The translations under genes were made by a program, and so were the position numbers. From assembly GCF_963675165.1 (NCBI RefSeq), contig NC_087377.1:12696632-12760631 (forward strand): a stretch of DNA of 64,000 nt. Direction: 5' to 3'. This document shows, in pieces, positions 22,955 through 32,732 of the stretch (position 1 is its first letter; each line of letters opens with the position of its first letter). The notes beneath the pieces were generated by a model. The model was not told the origin of the DNA. It did no database searches and saw only the letters and a list, made by a program, of their open reading frames with translations. The DNA is from Halichondria panicea (Eukaryota > Porifera > Demospongiae > Suberitida > Halichondriidae).

Positions 22955-23140
22955 GCTAAGGACAGTAATACACAGTACATACAAATTACTTTACATGCTA
23001 AGGACAGTAATACACAGTACATACAACGCCATACAACGAAAATTACTTTACATAGAGTTGCTAAGGACAGTAATACACAGTACATACAACGCAATTTAAA
23101 ATTGCTTTACATACAGTTGCTAAGGACAGTAATACACAGA
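22955..23140. repeat. Minisatellite block 3
   Basis: Four partial units of the same 59-bp repeat, ending 28 bp before the exon 4 acceptor TACACAG at 23161-23167. Confidence 0.9.
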
Positions 23141-23975
23141 AAATACCTCTTACTTTTGAATACACAGGAGATACGGTAATGAGGAACATTATGTCGTCTT
23201 ACCGGGTGAATGGACTCACAGCAAGGGTGCATGGGAATACACATCGGCTTCCCAAAGGGACTCTATCCCCTGACGATAATGAGAGGATAGTTGTAAGTAA
23301 AAAAGCTATTGTAGCAACAATTCACTTTTCTTAATACAGACATTCCTTACCAACTATTCTGAGGTGCATGGACTGCTACTCCCTGGCCGAGTCCCTGCAT
23401 GGCTACAGCAGGACAGACATCAAACTGCTACCATCCAGTGTTTCGAAACGAGGCATCTGGAAGGTATACAAAGATGCGATGTCAGAATTGGAGTCACGTG
23501 AAGTGGCTTATCGCACTTTTTGTAGAAGGTGGAGGGAGTTGCTGCCAACACTGGTAATTATGAAGCCGATGACAGACTTGTGTCAACAGCATGGCACAGC
23601 TGTCCAGAAGGCCTCACCGCTGGAGAAGGCGGCTGCTCTCCAGGACTATCTGGACCACCTGCAGACAGTAACAACAGAGAGGTCGTATTATACGACCATC
23701 TTGAAAGAGTGCAAAGATTCCATCATCACTCACTACACCGTGAATGGCACCTTCGCTCCTCCACCTAGGATTCAGGCCAACTCAGTTCCTATCAAGGCCC
23801 ACTATTCCTTTGAATATGCCCAGCAGGTAAACAATGTTAAAAAATAATTATTGCTTAGCAAAGCGCATGTACATGTACCCTACAGTCATCAAAATTAATT
23901 GACTTAATAATTATTGAACACCACCACCACACCATAAAGCCTCCTGCTAAACAAACTAATGAAAGCACCGCAGGT

Positions 23976-24530
23976 GCTGATGCCTCGGTGGAGGTGCCAA
24001 AGCTACATAACATAAAACTACTAATAGCTAGCTTTTATTATACACACATTGATTATGATGAATTTTGCTGCATGCAATCAACCGAATAGTGGGTAATGAT
24101 CGACCATGATTGTTGTTAAAAACGATCGATGCCAAAAGTTCAAGTCTAAAATTAATGGCTGCAAGTCAGCAGAGCCTTGCAGCTCTCTGCTCACTCTTGC
24201 AGCTACCAATAGCTAGCGTTCTAGTGCAGAGCTAACTACTAAGTAGAGTAGTAACACTCGGTGAACAAGTTTTGCTACGGACTCTTCTGAAAAGGCTGCA
24301 ATAGCATTCCAAGTAAGCAAAACTAGGCATAACTCGAGAACGAAGCATTATTTTGCAAATCCACGAATTAAAATCCAAGTAAACATGACTAGAAGCCTAT
24401 AGAAACTCTTACTTGCACTTGATTCATCCTTGAGCAGCTGTAGCGGTCTACACACACACACACACACACACAGACACACAAACACACTACCGTATACCTC
24501 GCTTGCGCATGCGCACCGAGGCATAAAAAT
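23976..24530 (-). repeat. Interspersed repeat inserted in an intron, inverted relative of 39.7-40.1 kb
   Basis: ATGCCTCGGTG near 23973 and CACCGAGGCAT near 24516 form short inverted ends. The interior (CCACGAATTAAAATCCAAGT, AGAAGCCTATAGAAACTC, AACTCGAGAACGAAGC) is the reverse complement of text at about 39745-39900. It contains a (CA)n run at 24450-24486. No coding frame. Confidence 0.65.
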
Positions 24531-25620
24531 TTAATGGGTAACCTATAATGGCACGCTTCACAGTAACAAGCAAGTACATGTACATTATCTAACTTTCCTT
24601 TCAGGTGCATTACCCAAGTGATCCACTACAACCCGGCCCAGTGTTCTTCCTCACACCCAGGAAGTGCGCCATCTTTGGAGTTCACTGTGAAGCCTTCCCA
24701 CGCCAAGTCAACTTCCTATGTGATGAGGCTGGAGACTGTGGGAAGGGCTCTAACACTGTGATCAGTCAGCTCCACTACTTCTTCGAGGACCACGGGCTGG
24801 GTAAGACAATACATTGTTAAATTTTAAAATAATACTTTTACGTACACCTGATATTTCACAGGTGAGACTGATGTACACCTCCATGCAGACAACTGTTCAG
24901 GCCAGAACAAAAATAACTACATGGTCTGGTACCTGCTATGGAGGGTCATCACAGGAAGGCACACCAACATCACACTGTCCTTCCTTGTAGTGGGTCACAC
25001 AAAGTTTGCACCTGATTGGTGCTTTGGTCTCTTCAAGCGGCTGTTCCGTAGGACACAAATAGGCAGTCTGCGGTCAATTGTAGATGTTGTCCAGAAGTCA
25101 GGAAAATGCAACGAGGCACAACTGATTTCGAACGAGGAAGGACGTGTGATTGTCCCTACTTATGACTGGGTTACCTTCTTTGCACCCCACTTTAGGAAGA
25201 TGCCTGGCATTAAGAAGGGACGTCACTTAACGTTTTCTTCCTCCCGTCCAGGTGTGGTGTACACGAGGGAGAGTGCAGATACGGTAACAGAAGCACATCA
25301 CAACCTGCTGAAAGAGGGAGCCACATTTGATGACCACAGTGAGCTCCCAGATGTCATTACCCCAGTAGGCCTGTCAGCACAGCGGCAGTGGTACCTGTAT
25401 GAAAAAATACGGGAATTCTGCCCTGCAGCTGACAGAGACGTTACCTGTCCTCTCCCGAGTGTACCCAAACCAACCAGTCGCCAGGGCACTCCTGAATTAC
25501 CATCCCCCACTCAGTCACCACCCCCTCCTGCCAAGAGACCACGGCATTGTGCCCGCTGCAAACAGCCTGGACACAACAGCAGGACCTGCTCAAGCAGTAC
25601 ATGAATCTATGATTCCAACC

Positions 25621-25636
25621 GGTTCTTTTAAGAACC
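25621..25636 (+). promoter_or_regulatory. Histone-type 3' stem-loop 1
   Basis: GGTTCTTTTAAGAACC forms a perfect 6-bp stem with a four-base TTTA loop, followed by AC, 17 nt after the stop codon of the element's gene. This fits the metazoan replication-dependent histone mRNA stem-loop (GGYYYT-TTYN-ARRRCC). Confidence 0.65.
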
Positions 25637-25675
25637 ACTTCTCTCTCACCTCATCTAATCTCATCTCAACCAAAT

Positions 25676-25691
25676 GGTTCTTCTAAGAGCC
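25676..25691 (+). promoter_or_regulatory. Histone-type 3' stem-loop 2 with purine element
   Basis: GGTTCTTCTAAGAGCC has a 6-bp stem with one T-G pair and a TCTA loop, is preceded by ACCAAAT and followed by ACCAA, the flanks typical of histone mRNA ends. AAAAGAA at 25702-25708, 10 nt downstream, resembles the histone downstream element bound by U7 snRNA. Confidence 0.7.
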
Positions 25692-25708
25692 ACCAACAAC
25701 CAAAAGAA

Positions 25709-26573
25709 TATCCAGATATTAATTTTAAGTACAGGCTTACCTGCTAATTATTATGTTTGGGTGTGGTTCAGGTTGTACGGACGGGGCCGGGAGGTTAGTT
25801 GTTTGGTGTCCATTCTTGTTGTCCTGTAAAGAATGGAAATGAAATTGATACACAACTTTCGCAATCGTTAACGGGCTTATTATCCAAAAACATAATGCAA
25901 GATGCTTAAAAGCTTTAGAGTGGCTGATCTCTGAGGCTTCATGAAGTAGCCCACACATGCACCATGCTTTCTTACACGATCTGTATTAAGCTAACATCAA
26001 TCTACATTATAAAGGCTGACTTTTAAGCTTTTAAGCTTTCAGACAGGCGATCTAATACGCTTGGCTTCATAAAGTAACCAGCATCCTCACACAACCCAAG
26101 TAACAGTATTATCTATGACAAACTTAACATAAACAAGCAGGCACCAACCATAACAATAATAACAATTCTACATGACCTACGAAGTACCGATCAAAGACAA
26201 AAACGTACTAGCTTACCCTTACAGTATTGTGTGTCGTCCTTTTCTTCTTAGTTCCTCTTTATGTGCCAAACAATACTAGCTACATTGACCTAGCTGTTCT
26301 TGGTTCTTCTGGCTTGCTTAGCTGCGCAATCACGAGGATGCGCAACAGATGGGCGTGGCTTGTTGGCATTAGATTACGAAGATGCACATTAGTATACGGA
26401 GATGCAAAATTGAACTTTGAACGTCGATTACTCATAATGGGCGTTGCAATATCTTAAGCGTTCCCTCGAAGATATCTCCGGATAGAAAAAAGCTAGGACG
26501 GCGATCTTGGTATCATTTTGAAGCCAAGAGAACGCTTTATTGGATTCAACAACAAAAATAAATTTGAGGTACA
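25709..26573. other. 3' part of the TIR element, no gene recognised
   Basis: No domain is visible in either strand between the stem-loops and the right TIR. A repeat of GAGGCTTCATGAAGTA-type text (25930 and 26065) is the only structure. Confidence 0.45.
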
Positions 26574-26610
26574 CCGCGTTAAGGGGTGTTTTCCTAGGCC
26601 CTGTCACATA

Positions 26611-26869
26611 TACAGTACCCATCAATAAAAAGTTCCTGTTCCGTTTGCGTAAAACGCACCGTTCCCGTTTAAACGCATAAAAAAACCGCATAATGAACGC
26701 ACTACCAATCATACAGTATCATTGTGTAAGTAATTTCAATTTTTCATGATGACGTCACCGTTTTAATTTATAATGATAAATTGGTCGCGTTCTGCGTCCA
26801 GTTTAACGCTACCGTTTATACGTGCGTTTTTAGAAACGGAACGGGAACTTTTTATAGATGGATACTGTA
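26611..26869. mobile_element. MITE with TACAGTA-CCATC ends, abutting the TIR element
   Basis: TACAGTACCCATCAATAAAA on the left faces TTTTATAGATGGATACTGTA on the right. AAGTTCC and the GTTCCGTTT/AAACGGAAC strings also pair. It begins at the first base after the right TIR of the 7.95 kb element, within TATA. Confidence 0.75.
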
Positions 26870-26874
26870 TATAG

Positions 26875-27035
26875 CTGGTATTATTTTAAGGTTATAAACT
26901 TTCGCGGAATGACCGTTAGAAAGGTTTTGGCGGATTTAATTTTCGCAGAATAGCAACTATTCTGCAGCATGCATGCATGCAATATTAACTTTGTGGGTAC
27001 AAAATGTTTGCGGTACATGCTTGATCAGCGAAAAC
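26875..27035. repeat. Repeat with inverted partner at 32.39-32.54 kb
   Basis: GGCGGATTTAATTTTCGC and GCATGCATGCATGCA strings here recur inverted at 32395-32530 (AAATTAAATCCGCAAAAACC, GCATGCATGCATGC). The two copies bracket the second receptor gene. Confidence 0.6.
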
Positions 27036-27132
27036 TGCGAACGTGAGAAGTGCTTTAGAGGTGGCAATATAATATCGTTTACTGCATAATTATAGAGAGT
27101 GCAGGAGGCGCACAGGTTGTTTTTAAATTAAT

Positions 27133-27180
27133 ACAGTAGACCCTCGCTAATCGGAATTGAGCGGGACCAGACTCTATATC
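27133..27180. mobile_element. Solo pogo/Tigger-like terminal sequence
   Basis: TA followed by CAGTAGACCCTCGCTAATCG is very like the terminal repeats of pogo/Tigger transposons, which insert at TA. No opposite end was found. Confidence 0.45.
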
Positions 27181-29268
27181 CAAATGTATGAAATTTCCGA
27201 AATAACAGATGTCATTAATCGATTGTGAATACAAAGACACTTTTACATGTACATGTATTATGAATATACACGTGGCCTTTAATCGAGGTGCGCATTTTCA
27301 GCTGAAGCAATCCTTTCAGACCAGGAAAAATGAAACAGCTACGTAGCTACATGACTTATGCCAACAACTCGGTTTACATTGTTCTTAAGTTGTTGATAAT
27401 GAACAGTTGCAGTACGTGCTATATTAATTGTTTTAATTGTTTACATGTACATTAACTGTTGACGAAAATTACCAGAAGTTTCACAGTCCTACTGGTCCAT
27501 ACGCCTGGTTAGTATTTAGTTCAATCTTTTCTTTGGATGACACCTCCTCATAAACAGGACCAGCTGGTGCAATGGGTCCTACGTTAGCTTGCTCTTTAGC
27601 TGACGGGGAGTACACATTCTTCTTATGCATGAGCAAATACATTATCAAGAGTCCCACAAATAATCCTATTATCGTGAATAGAATTGCCGTGACAACCACA
27701 CTGGTGGAGACAGCTGCATCAAATCGACTCCCATCAGATAGGCTGGCACAATTACAATTACAAGGAGTAGCTGTAGGTGCATGGTTCAAGTGGTGGGGAT
27801 AGTGGAGCTGTGCAGTTTATTGGAGGGGCTTGGTAGAAGAATTATGTATAATAATATCCATAACTATACAGCCAAGAACTTAACTCACGAGTTGTGGGAG
27901 TAGGTGTGGTTAGTGATGTACACTCAATAGCCTCAGGGTCTGGACTCCACATCAGTGTACCCTCACATGTCACTATATATACACTGTTAAAAATGGGTAG
28001 TTACAATAGCACCCAAAGTGCTATGCCAACACTCACCTAATGGTGCTATCACAACACTAAGAGTGCAGTCGTAACTGCTACGTGTTACTAGAACAATAAA
28101 GGGTGCTATTATACACTTAAAAGTGCTTGTGGAACATTTTAAACAGTGTTGTGCATGCACTTACCTAGTTGTTAAAATCATATTACTCTAACTATACACC
28201 AGATGGTGTTACTCAAATAAGAATTGTGTGATTGTAGCACTATACATGGTGCAATGTAAGCACCTCTACAAATCACCTGCATGCAAATCAAGGCCAGTCT
28301 ATAATGATTCATGTAGTTGCATGTGTAAATAAATAGTTGCTTTATATAGTAACAAACCCGTTCCATTAAAATAGTTGAATCTGGTATAATTATTATACCT
28401 TTGTATTCAAGCATGCAAGTAGATTATAATTATAGTCACCTTATTTATTATACTTATTCAGTATAAATTCTAATCACATGCGTAATTATGTATACAGGGG
28501 TGAAGCAGCACACTTGTACTGATGACGGAACAATCGGCCCTGTGAGGAACTTTCCAAGAAAAAATTAGTGCACTTTTCAAGTGTACCGGCAATATTTTAG
28601 CTATTCAGTATTTATAACTTATGTGATGAACCAGTACTAGTTATCATTATTAGTTACTGTAACTATGTGTTTGAAGTTGCAACATCTATTGAGGACTAGA
28701 CTATGTGCATGTCACGCTAACGGACAAATTAATGCCCAACAATAATTATTAACAATTCAATCGTCTGAAAAATCATACATCCTGTATTTAGCTGGCTTAT
28801 AGTGTGTTCTTTCTACTCGTACAGTTGCCCTGCAAATTTAACTCTTACTTTGCTCCCACCCCTCCCCTCTTCCATGCAAGGGCATACACTGATGATATGA
28901 TCATAATTAATTGATGAGCACAGACTCAAATGCGTGGTGGGTAGCCAAGACTACATAAATAAAACAAAATCGTGGGTGGTAGACGTGCAGCACTGATCTC
29001 ACGTGAACCTTGTGATAGACAGCTGCCTGCATGAGAGTCTCTGCACACCTTAACTGTACGAAGGCGCCAGGCCTACTCTAGTTCTGTACTGTGCTCTGGT
29101 ACTACATGGACTAAGTTGCTAGATGTACTACACTGCAAGATGGCACACTGCTTTGACTCGGAACTATAGAGTAAGTTGCTGCAAAACCATTGTTGTGCTA
29201 AAAAGCTTGACATAGACAGACTGCAAGTCTACTACTCGCTACTATAATTGTAACTATATAATGATTCT

Positions 29269-29518
29269 TGTTGGGCTTTGTGGGCAGCTGTCCGTCAGTC
29301 TGATATGTTCAGCTGTCCGTCAGTCTGATATGTTGGGCTTTGTGGGCAGCTGTCCGTCAGTCTGATATGTTGGGCTTTGTGGGCAGCTGTCCGTCAGTCT
29401 GATATGCTGGGCTTTGTGGGCAGCTGTCCGTCAGTCTGATATGTTGGGCTTTGTGGGCACTTGTCTGTCAGTCTGATATGTTGGGCTTTGTGGGCACGTG
29501 TCCGTCAGTTAGATGTAT
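29269..29518. repeat. 37-bp minisatellite, about 6-7 units
   Basis: GTTGGGCTTTGTGGGCAGCT plus GTCCGTCAGTCTGATAT repeats in tandem. One unit is truncated to 25 bp and the last two carry variants (CACTTG, CACGTG). Confidence 0.92.
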
Positions 29519-29709
29519 GTTGAGCGTTAGGAACACTTTCCTGTCAGACTGGTTTTTCGCACGTATCTACATTTGCATACAAATCATCATAATTATAATT
29601 TTTGTCTTCCGATTATTGTTAAATTAATTTCCAATGACAACAAGATAATGGTTGTTTCTTACAAAATTATTGCATCGTAAGAGCTATAGGTACTCTTTTC
29701 ATGCAGGGT

Positions 29710-30140
29710 TCATGGAGTCGAGCTATTTAAACGAGGTTAAAGAATATGCGTCGCAAATTGAGATTCAACATCTGTCCAAAGATAAACCACTGCTCTTTAA
29801 AAGGAATAGTCCAAAAACAAAGCGTAACAAAGGTGCTATCAGGAGTGATATGATCGACCAGCAGTTACAGATGTGCGTATATACTTACCTTCTATCCACC
29901 ACTGACCGATTATGTCTATGTAAGTTCACTATTAATCATTATTGTGTTCAAGCATAATTATAGCTGTAAATGTTTGCAGTAGTAATAGAATTTTTTGAAA
30001 TTACAGGAAAAGATACCTATAGATTTACTTTTGAGGAAAATTGGAAAGAATTCGAACAAAGGAGAACAATGTTAAGCTACAGGAGCTGGTCGAAGACTAT
30101 GCAGTCACTGGTGCAGTCACAATCTAATGGTAAATAGAAA
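29710..30140 (+). CDS. Unrecognised exon-like frames inside the 3.2 kb element
   Basis: From an ATG at 29710 the frame reads MESSYLNEVKEYASQIEIQH, KDKPLLFKRNSPKTKRNKG, then a donor-like CTTACC lies on the wrong strand, so exon limits are unclear. After TTTGAAATTACAG (about 30006) a second piece reads GKDTYRFTFEENWKEFEQRR. The text is basic and charged, unlike random AT-rich DNA, but I see no known family. Confidence 0.3.
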
Positions 30141-32732
30141 CCCATATCTTCAAACATATATTTTTTTTATTCAGTTCTGAAGATAATACTGTAAGAAGAA
30201 GGATGCAGTACAAATGATATTTGTCAAGCTGCTGCTCCACGTATGTAATGCATAAACAGTTACAAATACTTGATACTTGAGAACAGATTCTTCTGTTGCC
30301 CTTGAATTCATCCTGTGTGGGGGGGTATATGCTTATTATAACGAGAATAACCCTGTCATCATACATATATAATTATACACAGTAATGCATGCACACTGGA
30401 TATTTGGAAGAGGTGACAACAGTTGTTAAAGTGTTAGGCTTTCGGCTTATTTGAATAATTGTCTCCTACTCACTTATATCACTGCCTACTGTTTTTGTGA
30501 GCCCCATCCTTATCCCATCATAATATATACATGCAGGTGGATGACATGCAACGTTCGTTCAAGGTAGAAAAAGTGCTATTGAATCTGGATCAATGAACTA
30601 CTTCGTCATCGTAGAGAAAGAAGTGTATGAAGTAGATTCACTCTATGAAACTCTTGTACTATGTTTTTGACATTTTAGTACCCACGTGCATGTCTGCATG
30701 GCACCCTTTAATTTTTTATTTTTAAGGTCCCGAACTGCCTAAGTGTATTGTGGTCGTAGTTATTAAACACTTTATGAGGTTATAGGTATACATATCTTCA
30801 TACTTTTATTGTATGCTATCGTGATGCATATCATTATACACATGCTATAATTATGTTACGTCATTTAAGTCAAGTGCATGAGCTTATCGAGAAGTGCAAT
30901 AAGCATGCATGCAATATTTTATGCTTTGCATGAAGAGTAGCAATGACAACTGTACCTGTAGTAACAGCAGCACCCATCCCCAGTGCTTTAATAACACCAT
31001 TGTAGGTGTAGTTGTAAAAGTTACACACAGTTTGGAGTTGCAGTAACTCCAAGAAAGTGCAAGTACAGCACATTTTCATGCTGTTACAACTCCAAAATGA
31101 GTGTTTTAATAACACTAAAATCTGGTGCTGTAATAACTCCATATATGAGTGCCATATTTGGTACAATGGTTTTACCCCACTTTTGGGTGTTACAATAGCA
31201 CCACATTTTTAACAGTGTATTGTAACAGCAGACATATACCCAGCGCCACACTGGATGGTTACTGTATATCCTGGTAAACTGTTGGTGGTTGGTCCAAAGG
31301 CTCCATTCATGGGGTCGGTCAACACAGAACAGTTGCCTGCACTAGAGGGGGTCAGTGTAGTGTGCTGTTTAAAGACGATGTCGACTCACCGATCCTAAAG
31401 TTGTACTCAGCTGTTGTACTGTTCCCAGCACAGTTGGTAGCCACAACACTGACAGTGTAGTCCACATTGTATTGAGCAGTCACAGTGACAGAGGTGGATG
31501 TGAGGACAGTAGCAGAGAGCTGGGCCGGAGGTGAGATGGTCACTGTGTAGGTGAAGTCATCTCTACCACTAGTCTCATTAGGAGGGTCCCACTGTACAAA
31601 TACACTGACTTCATTGGCTGAGCAGTGTTCAACATGAAATGTCTTACAGCGGAAGGTGGTCCTGGTGGATCTATAATTATAATTATACATGCATTTTTAC
31701 ACATACAGAATGGACAAGACCTCACCAACCAAACGGATTGTTGAAGATCCTACAGTGGTTAGAGTAGACACAATCTCCAAACAGGACACAGTGATCCCAT
31801 TTTCCGCTATTCTTGACAGCGTAGATGTTAATGTAGTGTCATTGAATGCAATTAGTGTCACAGTATAACCTGACTGCATTAGTGGTACGTTGAGACCAGA
31901 GGTGGAGAGGATAGTGATGCGAGAAACATCTGACGGCTCCCATCTCAAGGAATCTCCAGAGCGGTGCAGGGGAAAGTTACTGTTTCCATTGGACATGGTC
32001 TCTCCACACTCACTGAATATTGTGCTTTACGAAACATGCAGCAATGTAAGGAAATCTATAATTGAATAGTCAGTCTTACCAGTGCTGAAGCCAGCCAGAA
32101 AGCAAATCAGAAGAACTCTAATGAGCTTTAATACTTCTGAATTATTTCGTGACAGTTTAATAGAAGGTTGCATTTCAATACTATAGACAACCTCCTTGTT
32201 GAGCCTTATATCTATTAGTGTCATCTCTTGTTTATTGACAGTTAGAAGGTTAATATGATGCTGACTAGACAACCTCCTTTGCAATTGTTTACTTCCTTTA
32301 TATTCATGATCAGAGCTTTTTTAATTATAATACACTTCCTGTTTTTGTATAGACAGATTATATCAGACTAATCGAAGGTGAAATTTTGCTCTCGCTGATT
32401 AAACGAATATTTATATAATTATGCCAGCGAATTTAATATCGCATGCATGCATGCTGCAAAAGGCTGCTATTCCACCAAAATTAAATCCGCAAAAACCGGT
32501 CATTCCGCAAAAGTTTATACCCTCGAAATATACCTGCTCACAATCTTCACAATAATTACGTAATACATGTATCGACTCTCCCTGAGCCATGCATGCAGTG
32601 CTCTAGATCAAGTGGCTTGCAAATCCTCTAAACCCTATTTTTTTAGGTCTCATGTCGTGATTTTTTTAGTAGCGCACAAGCATGCATGCATGTCTACACA
32701 TTACAGCTCAGCAATCCCCCCCCACACACACA

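Larger units (their letters stand above)
18973..25604 (+). pseudogene. DUF7869-like protein gene of the TIR element (seven exons, lightly broken)
   Basis: Exons 18973-19174, 19282-19365, 19419-19805, 23168-23292, 23340-23826, 24605-24800 and 24862-25604 all join in consistent phase, about 740 residues. The N-terminus is acidic with a Ser/Pro linker. Then come a Cys-rich stretch (GCTCGRACVSKF) and SGVQVC...VFLFLHEVGDTVM. ARVHGNTHRLPKG, LLLPGRVP and IKLLPSSVSKRGIW follow. The core is FFLTPRKCAIFGVHCEAFPR, LHADNCSGQNKNNYMVWYL and VVGHTKFAPDWCFGLFK, where the D, N and D residues look like a nuclease or integrase active site (inference). The tail has a zinc knuckle, CARCKQPGHNSRTC. An in-frame TAA in exon 1, a TAG near 19779 and a one-base insertion near 23395 suggest recent inactivation. 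I recall this family as DUF7869-containing and scattered in invertebrates. Confidence 0.7.
18660..26610 (+). mobile_element. 7.95 kb TIR element carrying a seven-exon DUF7869-like gene
   Basis: The left end TATGTGACAGGGCCTAGGAA (18660 on) matches the reverse complement of the right end (to 26610) at 36 of 37 positions, continuing through CCCCTTAACGCGG. TA lies outside both ends, so a 2-bp duplication is possible but cannot be separated from the adjacent MITE at 26611. Between the ends lie a seven-exon gene in one orientation, three minisatellite blocks, a 533-bp nested TIR element and a CA-rich interspersed repeat. Enclosure of a gene family with a possible RNase-H-like nuclease core by matching ends argues for a DNA transposon, superfamily unassigned. 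Confidence 0.7.
27982..31217. mobile_element. CACTG-ended TIR element in the receptor CCP exon, 3.2 kb
   Basis: The ends CACTGTTAAAAATG and CATTTTTAACAGTG are inverted. TA borders both sides. Comparison with the intact exon (CATGTCACCCTAGTAACAG) shows a clean insertion. Subterminal arrays of short motifs (GTGCTAT, GTTACAATAGCACC, AACACTAAGAGTG on the left; AACACTAAAATCTGG, GGTGTTACAATAGCACC on the right) fill the first and last 200-300 bp. Inside lie a 37-bp minisatellite and a short plus-strand reading frame with no recognised domain. Its style matches 32733-35612. Confidence 0.8.
27481..32173 (-). pseudogene. Second copy of the Ig/FN3/CCP receptor, split by a transposon
   Basis: All five exons of the 7.2-8.7 kb gene are present in order: signal peptide exon 32080-32173 (...LLICFLAGFSTG), Ig exon 31726-32024, FN3 exon 31390-31670, CCP exon in two parts (about 31218-31333 and 27889-27981) and the TM/tail exon 27481-about 27810. 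The CCP exon is interrupted by the element at 27982-31217. The Ig exon is one base short near the CTCTGGAGATTCC string, and the FN3 exon is two bases longer than its paralog near 31635, so frame is lost twice before the insertion. The tail (PVYEEVSSKE, NQAYGPVGL) is still intact, suggesting recent loss. The stalk has CNC once fewer than its sister. Confidence 0.85.

Noticed and set aside
24450-24490. CRISPR-like repeat array from the CA runs and minisatellites
   Set aside because: Units are contiguous without unique spacers, and the window is eukaryotic.
25605-25700. A simple terminator or ordinary repeat for the two GGTTCTT...AAGA(A/G)CC stems
   Set aside because: Stem length, loop size, ACCAA flanks and downstream purines fit histone ends better. 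Kept as a finding rather than a repeat.
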